A stretch of DNA of 64,000 nucleotides from Flavobacterium gelidilacus DSM 15343 (GCF_000422685.1 NZ_KE383905.1:124001-188000); one strand, 5' to 3'. Shown: positions 10,390 to 19,347, numbered from the stretch's first letter. Notes: generated from the letters alone by a model not told the origin. A program made the numbers and translations.

Positions 10390-10836
10390 ATGAGTTTATC
10401 AACAAAAATTATGGACAGTATGAAAGATGCTATGAGAGCAAAAGATACTGTTGCATTAGAAGCATTAAGAGCTGTAAAATCAGAAATATTATTAGCACAA
10501 ACTTCAGGTTCAGCAGAAGGATTATCCGAAGAAGATGAAATAAAAATTTTACAAAAATTAGTAAAGCAACGTAAAGACAGTGCTGCTATTTTTGCAGAAC
10601 AAAACAGAAACGATTTAGCTGAACCAGAATTAGCTCAAATAGCTGTAATTGAAAAATTCTTGCCAGCACAAATGTCAGAAGCAGAAGTTGAAGCAGCTGT
10701 AGCTAAAATCATTGCAGATGGTAATTTCTCAGGAATGGCATCAATGGGTCAAGTAATGGGAATGGCTTCAAAACAATTAGGTGGAAACTCAGATGGAAAA
10801 ACAATTTCAACTGTAGTTAAAAAACTTTTAGTTTAA
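10390..10836 (+). CDS. YqeY / GatB-YqeY-domain protein
   Basis: A 148-residue YqeY-family protein: an alpha-helical domain related to the C-terminal tRNA-interacting domain of the GatB amidotransferase subunit. Recognisable features are the start LSTKIMDSMKDAMRAKDTVALEALRAVKSE, the LVKQRKDSAAIF block, IEKFLPAQMSE, and the ending MGQVMGMASKQLGGNSDGKTISTVVKKLL. Free-standing members are thought to relate to aminoacyl-tRNA metabolism, but their molecular role is unsettled. It stands alone, next to a tRNA gene. Confidence 0.9.
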   Translation: MSLSTKIMDSMKDAMRAKDTVALEALRAVKSEILLAQTSGSAEGLSEEDEIKILQKLVKQRKDSAAIFAEQNRNDLAEPELAQIAVIEKFLPAQMSEAEVEAAVAKIIADGNFSGMASMGQVMGMASKQLGGNSDGKTISTVVKKLLV

Positions 10837-10892
10837 TTGAGAATAAAGAGATTAGAGTAATCTTTTCTCTTTCATTTATTTTCTAAAAAAAA

Positions 10893-10966
10893 GGCTTCGT
10901 AGTTCAACTGGATAGAATGACGGATTTCGGCTCCGTTGGTTGCAGGTTCGAACCCTGCCGAGGTCA
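10893..10966 (+). tRNA. tRNA-Arg (anticodon TCG)
   Basis: A complete 74-nt cloverleaf can be drawn. Acceptor GGCTTCG (10893-10899) pairs with CGAGGTC (10959-10965) with two G-U pairs, and A is the discriminator. D stem is GTTC/GAAT. Anticodon stem ACGGA/TCCGT encloses the loop TTTCGGC, giving anticodon TCG, which reads CGA (Arg). T stem GCAGG/CCTGC encloses TTCGAAC. CCA is not encoded. Confidence 0.93.
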
Positions 10967-10974
10967 CTTGAAAT

Positions 10975-11012
10975 AAATCCAATCAAATATACTAATTGAT
11001 TGGATTTTCTTT
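10975..11012 (+). terminator. Terminator after tRNA-Arg
   Basis: A perfect 11-bp inverted repeat, AAATCCAATCA / TGATTGGATTT, with an 11-nt loop is followed by TCTTTTT. It starts nine bases past the tRNA. Confidence 0.8.
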
Positions 11013-11159
11013 TTAAAAACCTTCTAAAACTTTCAAAACACCTTTTTTATAACTTCTACTTGTTGGAAAGGAGTTCAATAGTTTCAACTGTAAATAATTC
11101 AACATTAATTTTAACACTTTATTAAACAAATATTAAATGGCTAAATGAAAAGAATGCTT

Positions 11160-11167
11160 TAATTTTG
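11160..11167 (+). promoter_or_regulatory. Candidate -7 promoter element TAATTTTG
   Basis: An exact TAnnTTTG match only 5 nt before the ATG at 11172. If this is the -7 box, the first ATG would be leaderless or upstream of the start site, which would favour the in-frame ATG at 11187 for the next gene. No convincing -33 element is seen. Confidence 0.4.
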
Positions 11168-11171
11168 TCGC

Positions 11172-11582
11172 ATGATTAAGAATGTTATGAAATATCTATT
11201 TTCATTTTATATAATCCTTTTTATAGGGACGAGTTCTTTATTTGCCAATAGTAAAGATGCTAACAACGACCTTAATCCAACTGAAAAGAATACTTCTGAA
11301 ATAAGCAATGATAATTTATTTTTAAACTTTCAAACAGTTCATGCAGCATTTGAAAAAGAAAATAATAAAATCCGCGCAACGGATAATGAATTAACTGAAG
11401 AAGAAGAATCAATTTCTGAAAAAAGAGAAATTGTAAGTAGTACTTTTTTTAGTTCAGTGCTTTATGCAGAACAATTAGGTTACTTGTGTAACAACATCAA
11501 AAAACGTGTTTTTCATAATCAGTTTTTTGAAAATAAACTTTCTAATAAGTTTCAAATCGTATTTTGTGTCTTTAGAATATGA
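11172..11582 (+). CDS. Small secreted protein of unknown function at head of RND operon
   Basis: I do not recognise a named family. The 136-residue product has an N-terminal hydrophobic signal (MKYLFSFYIILFIGTSSLFANS if started at the second Met, 11187). An Asn/Asp/Glu-rich middle follows, and then a short conserved-looking end with YAEQLGYLCNN and a final KFQIVFCVFRI. The ending resembles those of two other small secreted proteins here (52128 and 55373), each also heading a transport operon. A 166-bp gap separates it from the efflux adaptor gene. A role in the efflux system is only inferred from position. Confidence 0.6.
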   Translation: MIKNVMKYLFSFYIILFIGTSSLFANSKDANNDLNPTEKNTSEISNDNLFLNFQTVHAAFEKENNKIRATDNELTEEEESISEKREIVSSTFFSSVLYAEQLGYLCNNIKKRVFHNQFFENKLSNKFQIVFCVFRI

Positions 11583-11748
11583 TATCTTTTCCTTTAGGTA
11601 AAGTATAATTACCAAATTACTATTTCAATAGTTTAAAAATGCTCCTAATCACATTGGTTGAATTCCCATGGATATTTCTTTGCGTGCATTTGTTATACAC
11701 TTTCTTATTATATATCAAAAAAACAGACCGTTTTAAAACAAATTTACT

Positions 11749-12831
11749 ATGAAAAGAATTCTCATGCTTATGAGTGTTTGTGCATTGTTGTTGCATACAA
11801 GCTGCAAAAAAGAAGAAAAAGAAAAAGAAGAAAAAACAGAGTTTTTAGTAACAAACCCAATTGTAAAAGACACTGTTGTTACAAAAGATTATGTTGCACA
11901 AATTCAGTCAATTCGTCACATTGAACTAAGAGCTCTTGAAAAAGGATATTTACAGAAAATTTATGTAGACGAAGGTCAATTTGTTAAGCAAGGACAAATC
12001 TTGTTTCAAATTATGCCAAACCTTTATAAAGCAGAAATGCAAAAAGCAAAGGCTGAAGCTGATTTTGCACAAATTGAATACAAAAACACCAAAAGACTTG
12101 CCGATAGTGATGTTGTTGCGCCAAATGAATTAGCCATGGCTAAAGCGAAATTAGATAAGGCTAATGCAGAATTATCATTGGCTTCAGTTCATTTGCAATT
12201 TACAGAAATTAGAGCTCCTTTTGATGGAATTATCGATAGATTTCAAGTAAAATTAGGAAGTTTGGTAGATGAAGGTGATTTGCTTACCAACCTTTCAGAC
12301 AATAGTAAAATGTGGGTGTATTATAATGTACCTGAAGCAGAATATTTAGACTTCAAAGCAAAACAAACGGATAAAACTAAAACAAATGTTAGCCTGTTAA
12401 TGGCTAATAATAAATATTTTGATTATCCAGGAATAGTAGAAACTATTGAAGCTGATTTCAATAATGAAACAGGAAATATTTCTTTTAGAGCTACTTTTCC
12501 AAATCCAAAAGCACTTTTAAGACATGGTGAAACGGGTAATATTCATGTAACATTACCTTATGAAAATGCAATGTTAATTCCTCAAAAAGCAACTTTTGAA
12601 GTACTTGATAAAAAATATGTTTATGTAATTGATAAGAACAATGAGATTAAATCTAGAGAGATTGTTCTTGCTGCTGAATTAGAACATCTTTTCATCATAA
12701 AAAGTGGTTTAAAGACATCTGATAAAATACTTCTTGAAGGATTACGTCTTGTGAAAGAGAATCAAAAAATAAACTACAAGTTAGAGAAACCTGAATCCGT
12801 TTTGTCTCATTTAGAGCTTTATGCAGAATAA
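11749..12831 (+). CDS. RND efflux periplasmic adaptor (membrane fusion protein), lipoprotein
   Basis: AcrA/MexA-type adaptor bridging the inner-membrane pump and outer-membrane channel. The 360 residues begin with a lipoprotein signal (lipobox LLHTSC, Cys at 19). Biotin-lipoyl-like halves (LRALEKGYLQKIYVDEGQFVKQGQ and RAPFDGIIDRFQVKLGSLVDEGD) flank a short alpha-hairpin, followed by a beta-barrel and membrane-proximal domain. Length and order match HlyD/RND adaptors. It is the first gene of a three-gene operon; the pump starts 25 bp later. Substrate cannot be told from sequence. Confidence 0.92.
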   Translation: MKRILMLMSVCALLLHTSCKKEEKEKEEKTEFLVTNPIVKDTVVTKDYVAQIQSIRHIELRALEKGYLQKIYVDEGQFVKQGQILFQIMPNLYKAEMQKAKAEADFAQIEYKNTKRLADSDVVAPNELAMAKAKLDKANAELSLASVHLQFTEIRAPFDGIIDRFQVKLGSLVDEGDLLTNLSDNSKMWVYYNVPEAEYLDFKAKQTDKTKTNVSLLMANNKYFDYPGIVETIEADFNNETGNISFRATFPNPKALLRHGETGNIHVTLPYENAMLIPQKATFEVLDKKYVYVIDKNNEIKSREIVLAAELEHLFIIKSGLKTSDKILLEGLRLVKENQKINYKLEKPESVLSHLELYAE

Positions 12832-12856
12832 TTGAATAATTTAAAAAAGATAAAAC

Positions 12857-15800
12857 ATGTTTAGTAAATTTATACATAGACCCGTTTTTGCAATAGTAAT
12901 TTCGATTGTTATTGTTTTTATGGGTTCGCTTTCCATCATGAAATTGCCTACATCGCAGTTTCCTGATATTGCACCAACAACTGTTAATATATTTATTGCT
13001 TATCCTGGAGCAAGTGCTGATGTATTAGTGAAATCAACGCTTATTACCTTAGAAAACGCGATTAATGGTGTGCAAGATATGCGTTACATGGCCACTGATG
13101 CAACTAGTGCTGGAGAAGCAACACTTAGGATTATTTTTGAACCAGGAACAGACCCTAATCAAGCTGTAGTAAGGGTGAAAACTAGAGTCGATCAGGTTAT
13201 GCCACTTTTGCCCGAATTAGTACAGCGTGAAGGAGTTGTAATCACACCTATTCAGCCAAGTATGTTGATGTATGTCAACTTATACGCTAAAGGTAAAGAC
13301 ATGGATGAAAAATTTCTGTACAACTATGCTAACGTAAAAATGCTTCCTGAAATTAATAGGATCAAAGGAGTAGCAAGATCACAAATATTAGGTAGTAGAA
13401 CCTATGCCATGCGTGTTTGGTTAAATCCAGATAGAATGAGAGCTTACAATGTTTCTACGGAAGAAGTAATGGATGCTTTAAAAGAACAAAGTATTGTGGG
13501 GCGACCTGGTCGTTTAGGACAAAGTTCGGGAATTCAAGCGCAATCTTTAGAGTATGTTTTGACTTATAAAGGTAGGTTTAGTGAGCCTGAACAATATGAG
13601 AATGTAATAATTCGTGCTAACTCAAATGGAGAAAGTATACGTTTAAAAGATATTGGACGAGCAGAATTAGGAAGTGAGTTTTTTGATATTTATTCTAATC
13701 TAGACGGTCATCCTTCGGCTTCAATTGTATTAAAACAAAATTATGGAAGTAATGCCAATGAAGTAATTGATAAGGTAAAAGAAAAATTAGAGGAAATGAA
13801 AGAAACCTTTCCTCCAGGATTAGATTATAAAATTAGTTATGACGTTTCTAAATTCTTAGACGCTTCTATTGAACAAGTAATTGATACTTTACGAGATGCC
13901 TTTTTATTGGTAGCTTTAGTAGTGTTTATTTTCCTTGGTGATTGGCGTTCTACTTTAATTCCGATTTTGGCTGTACCTGTTTCGTTGATTGGTGCTTTCT
14001 TCGTGATTCAGTTTTTTGGAATTACAATAAATATTGTAACACTATTTGCTCTTGTTTTAGCCATTGGTATTGTTGTCGATGATGCAATTGTCGTCGTCGA
14101 GGCAGTGCATGCCAAGTTCGAAGAATTTCCACATATAACACCATATATGGCTGTTAAGAAAGTTTTAAGTGAAATTAGTGGTGCTATTATCGCTATTACT
14201 GCAGTAATGGTTTCAGTTTTCGTACCTATTTCATTTATGTCAGGACCCGTAGGAACTTTTTATCGTCAGTTCTCTATTACTATGGCAAGTTCTATTGTGA
14301 TTTCTGCAATTATTGCTCTTACATTGACACCTGTTTTATGTGCTATGTTGCTTAAAAACAATCATGGAAAACCTAAGAAACAAAATATATTGACTAAATC
14401 TTTAGATGGTTTTAATCGCGTATTTGATAAAGTTACAGGCAAATATGTTACGCTATTAAAATCTATAGTAAGCAGAAGATGGTTAACATTTTTTATATTA
14501 TTAGCGTTTTGTGCAGGAACCTTTTTAGTAAACAAAACTCTTCCTTCTGGATTTATTCCTGGTGAAGATCAAGGGACAATTTATGCAATTATTCAAACGC
14601 CACCGGGTTCTACTTTAGAAACAACCAACCAAGTTTCGCAAAGACTTCAAAAGATTTGTGAAGATGTAGATGGTGTGGAATCGGTTTCTTCTTTAGCAGG
14701 ATATGAAATTATGACGGAAGGTCGTGGTTCAAATGCAGGAACTTGTCTTATCAACCTAAAACCATGGTCAGATAGAGAGCATAAAGTGACTGAAATCATG
14801 GAAGAATTAGAAGAAAAATCCAAAAATTTAGGTGCTAAAATTGAATTTTTTGAACCACCAGCAATTCCAGGATTTGGATCTTCAGGAGGTTTTTCTATGC
14901 GTTTGTTAGATAAAAGTACTACAGTTGATTACAAAGATTTTGATAAAATCAACAAAAGCTTCATGGAGAATTTAGAAAAACGTAAAGAATTATCTGGATT
15001 GTTCTCTTTCTTCGCAGCTAATTATCCTCAATATGAATTAGAAATTGACAATGAATTAGCTATGCAAAAAGGGGTTTCTATCGGGAAAGCCATGGAAAAT
15101 CTTGATATTTTAATTGGAAGTACATACGAACAAGGTTTCATTAAGTTTGAACGTTTCTTTAAAGTATATGTTCAGTCAGATCCTAAATTTAGAAGGTTGC
15201 CTTCAGATGTTTTGAATCTATACATCAAAAACGATAGAGATGAAATGGTTCCTTATTCAGCGTTTATGAAATTGAAAAAGACGCAAGGACCAAATGAAAT
15301 TACTCGTTTTAACATGTATAATTCTGCAGCTATTCAAGGCCTTCCTGCTAAAGGATATACTACTGCAGAAGCTATTGCAGCTGTTCAACAAGTGGCTAAA
15401 GAAACTTTGCCAAAAGGATATGATATTGCTTGGGAAGGACTTTCTTATGATGAAGCGAGTAGAGGAAATGAATCTATTTATATTTTCTTGATTGTATTAG
15501 CATTTGTTTACTTCGTTTTAGCAGCGCAATACGAGAGTTTTATTATTCCTTTAGCGGTTGTTCTTTCTTTACCTGTTGGAGTATTTGGATCATTTTTGTT
15601 GTTAAAATTAATGGGACTTCAAAATGATATTTATGCTCAAATTGGACTGATAATGTTAGTCGGATTACTCGGTAAGAATGCTGTATTGATTGTCGAATTT
15701 GCCGTTCAAAAACATCATGAAGGATTGTCAATTTTAGACGCAGCTATTGAAGGTGCTAGGGTGCGTTTTAGACCTATTTTAATGACTTCATTTGCTTTTA

Positions 15801-16063
15801 TTGCTGGATTAATTCCTTTAATGTTGGCGACTGGAGCTGGAGCAATTGGTAATAGAACTTTAGGTTCTGCAGCATTAGGAGGAATGTTGTTTGGAACAAT
15901 ATTCGGTGTAATAATCGTGCCTGGTCTATACTTTATATTTGGTTCATTAGCTGACGGAAGAAAATTAATTAAAGATGAAGACGATAGTTCTTTAACAGAA
16001 GAATTTGTACATCAAATAGATCACTTTTCACATAATGAAGAACAAGAAAATAATCATGAATAA
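12857..16063 (+). CDS. RND efflux inner-membrane permease, HAE1 (AcrB/MexB) type
   Basis: Proton-driven exporter subunit. The 1068-residue length and start FIHRPVFAIVISIVIVFMG are typical of HAE1 pumps. Twelve hydrophobic helices are arranged as 1+5 / 1+5 around two large periplasmic loops. Helix 4 carries the proton-relay acidic pair in GIVVDDAIVVVEAVH, and GRGSNAGT and TPPGSTLETT regions fit periplasmic domains. The C-terminal helix 10 motif GLLGKNAVLIVEFA is also present, with the relay Lys region. The 3' end overlaps the outer-membrane factor gene. Drug or solvent export is probable; the specific substrate is unknown. Confidence 0.95.
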   Translation: MFSKFIHRPVFAIVISIVIVFMGSLSIMKLPTSQFPDIAPTTVNIFIAYPGASADVLVKSTLITLENAINGVQDMRYMATDATSAGEATLRIIFEPGTDPNQAVVRVKTRVDQVMPLLPELVQREGVVITPIQPSMLMYVNLYAKGKDMDEKFLYNYANVKMLPEINRIKGVARSQILGSRTYAMRVWLNPDRMRAYNVSTEEVMDALKEQSIVGRPGRLGQSSGIQAQSLEYVLTYKGRFSEPEQYENVIIRANSNGESIRLKDIGRAELGSEFFDIYSNLDGHPSASIVLKQNYGSNANEVIDKVKEKLEEMKETFPPGLDYKISYDVSKFLDASIEQVIDTLRDAFLLVALVVFIFLGDWRSTLIPILAVPVSLIGAFFVIQFFGITINIVTLFALVLAIGIVVDDAIVVVEAVHAKFEEFPHITPYMAVKKVLSEISGAIIAITAVMVSVFVPISFMSGPVGTFYRQFSITMASSIVISAIIALTLTPVLCAMLLKNNHGKPKKQNILTKSLDGFNRVFDKVTGKYVTLLKSIVSRRWLTFFILLAFCAGTFLVNKTLPSGFIPGEDQGTIYAIIQTPPGSTLETTNQVSQRLQKICEDVDGVESVSSLAGYEIMTEGRGSNAGTCLINLKPWSDREHKVTEIMEELEEKSKNLGAKIEFFEPPAIPGFGSSGGFSMRLLDKSTTVDYKDFDKINKSFMENLEKRKELSGLFSFFAANYPQYELEIDNELAMQKGVSIGKAMENLDILIGSTYEQGFIKFERFFKVYVQSDPKFRRLPSDVLNLYIKNDRDEMVPYSAFMKLKKTQGPNEITRFNMYNSAAIQGLPAKGYTTAEAIAAVQQVAKETLPKGYDIAWEGLSYDEASRGNESIYIFLIVLAFVYFVLAAQYESFIIPLAVVLSLPVGVFGSFLLLKLMGLQNDIYAQIGLIMLVGLLGKNAVLIVEFAVQKHHEGLSILDAAIEGARVRFRPILMTSFAFIAGLIPLMLATGAGAIGNRTLGSAALGGMLFGTIFGVIIVPGLYFIFGSLADGRKLIKDEDDSSLTEEFVHQIDHFSHNEEQENNHE

Positions 16064-17486
16064 ACATAAATATATATACATAGCTTTTGTCTTTATTGGC
16101 TTGACTTTTACAGGCTGTAAGACACCTAATCTAATGCAACGTACAGAAAGCAAAGAAGTTCCTTTGAGTTTTAACGACTTAAAGGATACGCTTAATTCTG
16201 TGCAATTAAAGTGGAAAGATTATTTTACGGATAAATATTTAGATACTTTAATTACAACAGCTCTGCAAAACAATCAGGAATTGAATATTACTTTGCAAGA
16301 AATAGAAATTTCAAGAAATGAAGTTCGAGCTAGAAAAGGAGAATATTTGCCTTTTTTAGGAGTTAGAAGTGGAGCAGGAGTTGAAAAAGTAGGTCGATAT
16401 ACTAGTCAAGGTGCAAATGATGCTAATACAGAAATTAAACCTGGTGTTGAATTTCCCGAGCCTTTGCAAGATTACATGATTGGTGCTTATGCTACATGGG
16501 AATTAGATATCTGGAACAAATTACACAATGCTAAGAAATCAGCAGTTAGTAGATATTTAGCTTCTGTAGAAGGGAAGAATTTCTTAGTTACTAATTTAGT
16601 TTCGGAAGTAGCTCATTCTTATTATGAGTTGTTAGCCTTAGATAGTCAACTTGAGATTGTTAAACAGAATATTGAAATTCAAAATAACGCTCTTAAAGTT
16701 GTGAAACTACAGAAAGAATCTGCTAGAGTTACTGAACTTGCTGTAAAAAGATTTGAAGCACAAGTGTTTAATACTAAAAGTATGCAGTTTAGTATTCAGC
16801 AACAAATTGTGGAAGCTGAAAACAGAATTAATTTCTTAATAGGTAGATTTCCGCAACATGTTGCAAGAAGTTCTCAAACGTTTAATGATATTATTCCGAT
16901 GCTTATTAATGCTGGAATTCCATCACAATTGTTAGATAATAGACCTGACGTAAAACAAGCTGAAATGGAATTAGTTGCGGCTAAGCTAGATATTAAAGTG
17001 GCTAAAGCCAGATTTTATCCTTCGTTAGGGGTTTCAGCTGGAATTGGTCTTCAAGCTTTTAATTCTAAGTATTTATTTAAAACTCCTGAATCTTTATTGT
17101 ATTCTTTAACTGGAGATTTAATAGCACCACTTATTAATAGAAATGCCATAAAAGCGACTTATTATACTGCTAATGCGAAACAAATTCAAGCGGTTTATAA
17201 TTATGAAAAAACTATTTTGAATGCATATATAGAAGTTGCTAACCAATTGTCTAAAATTGATAATATGGCTAAAACCTATGATTTTAAATCAAAACAAGTG
17301 GATGCATTAAATATGTCTGTTGATATTTCTAACGATCTTTTTAGATCTGCTAGAGCGGATTATATGGAAGTATTGTTAACACAACGTGATGCTTTAGAGT
17401 CAAAATTTGACTTAATTGAAACTAAAATGCAACAAATGAGTGCTGTTGTAAATATTTATCACGCTTTAGGTGGTGGATGGAAATAA
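16056..17486 (+). CDS. Outer-membrane efflux factor (TolC/OprM, NodT-type lipoprotein)
   Basis: Outer-membrane duct of the tripartite pump. It has a lipoprotein signal (IGLTFTGC), two repeated helical-barrel halves, and the typical YFTDKYLDTLITTALQNNQELNITLQEIEISRNEV and LLDNRPDVKQAEMELVAAKLDIKVAKARFYPSLGVSAG blocks. An alternative ATG at 16035 would add seven residues (MKNKKII) and a 29-base overlap. I chose 16056 because it gives a compact lipoprotein signal and an eight-base overlap with the pump stop. A terminator follows. Confidence 0.92.
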   Translation: MNKHKYIYIAFVFIGLTFTGCKTPNLMQRTESKEVPLSFNDLKDTLNSVQLKWKDYFTDKYLDTLITTALQNNQELNITLQEIEISRNEVRARKGEYLPFLGVRSGAGVEKVGRYTSQGANDANTEIKPGVEFPEPLQDYMIGAYATWELDIWNKLHNAKKSAVSRYLASVEGKNFLVTNLVSEVAHSYYELLALDSQLEIVKQNIEIQNNALKVVKLQKESARVTELAVKRFEAQVFNTKSMQFSIQQQIVEAENRINFLIGRFPQHVARSSQTFNDIIPMLINAGIPSQLLDNRPDVKQAEMELVAAKLDIKVAKARFYPSLGVSAGIGLQAFNSKYLFKTPESLLYSLTGDLIAPLINRNAIKATYYTANAKQIQAVYNYEKTILNAYIEVANQLSKIDNMAKTYDFKSKQVDALNMSVDISNDLFRSARADYMEVLLTQRDALESKFDLIETKMQQMSAVVNIYHALGGGWK

Positions 17487-17511
17487 TTGCAAGAACTTTA
17501 AATAAATTAAG

Positions 17512-17544
17512 AACTGCTTTCATGTTTTGGAAGCAGTTTTTAGT
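17512..17544 (+). terminator. Terminator after the RND operon
   Basis: Inverted repeat AACTGCTTT / AAGCAGTT with about a 10-nt loop, then TTTTTAGTTT. It overlaps the end of the convergent minus-strand gene by a few bases. Confidence 0.75.
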
Positions 17545-18343
17545 TTAAATTAATTTCTACCCAAATTGGAATGTGGTCTGAAATTTCTCCAGCTAGTTTC
17601 AAACTTTCAAAGTCTTTGTAAAAATGAATAACATCAAATTTGGTGACTTTTATTTTGGCTGTGTTGTACCAAATATTATCAAATTCTGAAGCTAAGCAAA
17701 TCTCTTTTTTACATTCTTTTTTTAAAGTTGTCTTTTGATTTATAAATGCTGAAGCAAATCCCATTTTCTTTAAAGGGTTGAAAACTGTATGCGATTGTGG
17801 ACAATTGAAATCACCTATAAATAATAAATTTAATAAGGGATATTCTGAAGGTAAAAATTTGAAGTATTTGATTTCAGTTTCTGGTTGTTTGCTTTTTGTA
17901 ATGGCGTGAAAATTAACTAAGGTTACTGCCTTTTCGTTATATTTAAAAGTGCAATAATAAGGCTCTCTGTCTATTTCTTGACTGTACTTTTTTTCTAACC
18001 AAGCTTCACCAATTTTTTTGACCTTGCTGGTTTTCCATAAGAAAGCATATCGTTCAGTTTTGTAAGCACTACTAGTTGTTGGATCACTTATAACATAGTC
18101 CCATTTTGAACCTTTTCGGTTTAGTTCGTCTGCTAGTTTGGCTACAGCTTGTCCGCCACCATAACCCGCAACAACTTCTTGTAAAGCCACAACATCAAAA
18201 TCTTTTAAAGTAGTAGCAATGTAAGTTATTGTGGAATCTGATTTAGATTTGCCTAAATTTTCAACATTCCAAGAGATTACTTTTATTTGTGAAAATAGGC
18301 TAGTATAAATAATCAGGAAAAAGAGGACAAATATTTTCTTCAT
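17540..18343 (-). CDS. Secreted endonuclease/exonuclease/phosphatase (EEP, DNase I-like) protein
   Basis: The 267 residues start with a cleavable signal peptide (MKKIFVLFFLIIYTSLFSQ), so the enzyme acts in the periplasm or outside. EEP active-site blocks are in order: ISWNVENLG near 24, ALQEV near 53 (metal-binding Glu), NFHAI, GDFNCPQ near 175 (catalytic Asp/Asn), and a final SDHIPIWVEI (catalytic His). This supports a metal-dependent phosphodiesterase fold; DNA, RNA or phospholipid could be the substrate. Its start lies 15 bp behind the 70-aa Cys/His protein, so the two are probably co-transcribed. Confidence 0.88.
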   Translation of the reverse strand: MKKIFVLFFLIIYTSLFSQIKVISWNVENLGKSKSDSTITYIATTLKDFDVVALQEVVAGYGGGQAVAKLADELNRKGSKWDYVISDPTTSSAYKTERYAFLWKTSKVKKIGEAWLEKKYSQEIDREPYYCTFKYNEKAVTLVNFHAITKSKQPETEIKYFKFLPSEYPLLNLLFIGDFNCPQSHTVFNPLKKMGFASAFINQKTTLKKECKKEICLASEFDNIWYNTAKIKVTKFDVIHFYKDFESLKLAGEISDHIPIWVEINLN

Positions 18344-18358
18344 TAGGCTAAAATACTT

Positions 18359-18571
18359 TTAATCTTCCCATCCACAAAGAGTAAGTCCAAGATTTTGAGC
18401 GGCAGATTTACTTGTTTTAACTATCTCATGTTTACAAGTAGATAAACCTCTACAGGTTTTAGAATAGTGGTATTTTTTAGCCCCTTTTGAATCACAAATG
18501 TAAACATCTGTAGCAACATAGCTTTGAAAGTTTATGCTGATTAGGAATAGTAAGGTTATTAGTGATTTCAT
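18359..18571 (-). CDS. Small secreted Cys/His-motif protein
   Basis: A 70-residue protein with a signal peptide (MKSLITLLFLISINFQSYVA) and a compact domain carrying VYICDSKGAKKYHYSKTC, GLSTCKHEI and a final LTLCGWED. The C..H..C..C..C arrangement resembles a small domain I know from the ends of bacterial secreted nucleases (CxGLxxC...), probably a metal- or disulfide-stabilised module. It may be a separate accessory domain of the downstream EEP protein, 15 bp away. A candidate -7 box, TACTTTTA on the minus strand at 18595-18602, lies 24 bp upstream. Function is unproven. Confidence 0.75.
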   Translation of the reverse strand: MKSLITLLFLISINFQSYVATDVYICDSKGAKKYHYSKTCRGLSTCKHEIVKTSKSAAQNLGLTLCGWED

Positions 18572-18786
18572 TTGTTATTGATTTTAATTAATGATAAAAG
18601 TAAACCAATACCATCAACAATATTACAAATTGTTCTTCCAAATGCTATTATAATGAGTGGTTGAAAAAATATTTAAAGTGCAAGTTTAATAAAACTCTTT
18701 TTTATTGTTTCTTTAAATCTTTAATGTTTTTTTTTCTTTTACAGGTCTAGAATAATTATACTTGTGATGAACTCTTTATAATATAG

Positions 18787-18855
18787 TCAAACATGACAAT
18801 AATAACTTTCAATGTAAATTGCAAGTAAGAATAGTAAAATGACAATTGTTATCAT
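18787..18855 (-). CDS. Candidate 22-residue membrane peptide
   Basis: The ORF starts MITIVILLFLL and ends SYYCHV: almost entirely hydrophobic, long enough for one membrane helix, with one Glu and one Cys. It lies about 45 nt downstream of the start site predicted from the palindrome-plus-TTTG arrangement at 18904-18948. There is no strong Shine-Dalgarno, which is normal in Bacteroidetes. Such short hydrophobic ORFs also occur by chance in AT-rich DNA, so this is a hypothesis supported only by position. Confidence 0.25.
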   Translation of the reverse strand: MITIVILLFLLAIYIESYYCHV

Positions 18856-18903
18856 GAAGTTCTTGTTGACGTTTAAACGTATTGTTGTAATTAAATTACT
18901 TTT

Positions 18904-18948
18904 CAAACTTTGACCATTTTAAATTCAATTCCTTACGGGAAACCGTAA
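18904..18948 (-). promoter_or_regulatory. Palindromic operator plus -7-like element, copy 1
   Basis: Palindrome TTACGG-GAAA-CCGTAA at 18933-18948. On the minus strand, exactly 21 nt separate it from AAAGTTTG (18904-18911), a one-mismatch -7 box. The same 21-nt spacing is found in copy 2 (19591-19635). This spacing puts the palindrome centre near -41 relative to a predicted start around 18899, the usual position of a class II activator site. Confidence 0.5.
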
Positions 18949-19264
18949 GTTCGTTAAAAGATTATTTATCCGCTTAAATACTTTTAGTATTATAATGTTC
19001 ATTGATTGTATATTGGATGCCATATTCATCGTGCCAAAAACTGATGGTTTTATTTGTCTTTGTTGTGTTTTGATTATTATTGTGACTGAATTTAAGGTTT
19101 CTTTTTTTAGCTTCATCACAGTTTTTTATGGTGATAAACCTATGGTAAAAACAGATGCTCAGAAATCTGACTATTTTTTTCATAAACAATAGTTTGTTGT
19201 ATTGGTTTTAGGTAATTGAAGTTTAAGCTAATTTTTTGTAGTTGATTTTTTTTGAATAAAAAAA

Positions 19265-19314
19265 GGATTGCAAAACTCCAAAGCTTCCTGTCACTTTAGA
19301 GTTTTTTGCAATCC
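19265..19314 (-). terminator. Terminator after CxxCC small protein gene
   Basis: Inverted repeat GGATTGCAAAACTC / GAGTTTTTTGCAATCC. On the minus strand it is followed by CCTTTTTTTATTC-type T-rich sequence. It lies 34 nt past the stop of the 19348-19566 gene. Confidence 0.8.
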
Positions 19315-19347
19315 AACCTAATTAACAAACCATCAATTAAGTATTAG

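Larger units (their letters stand above)
18572..19264. other. 693-bp gene-poor region with inverted repeats
   Basis: I find no convincing gene of normal size. ORFs of 64-71 codons on both strands between 18925 and 19192 overlap one another, lack recognisable motifs and look spurious or decayed. Structured elements are the 16-bp palindrome at 18933-18948, a perfect 12-bp palindrome ACGTTTAAACGT at 18869-18880, GTAATTaAATTAC at 18887-18899, and a 22-codon ORF at 18787-18855 (-). Confidence 0.6.

Noticed and set aside
10893..10966. tRNA as an integration site for a mobile element
   Set aside because: No integrase, no duplicated tRNA 3' end and no phage-type genes were found on either side.
11658..11924. 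88-codon ORF overlapping the start of the efflux adaptor
   Set aside because: It is read in another frame through the Lys/Glu-rich start of the adaptor; its KKRKRKRRKN-like composition is a by-product of that sequence.
18925..19192. Overlapping 64-71 codon ORFs on both strands
   Set aside because: They overlap one another in three frames, have no recognisable motif or plausible signal, and lie in AT-rich sequence with repeats. Kept only as part of the gene-poor region.
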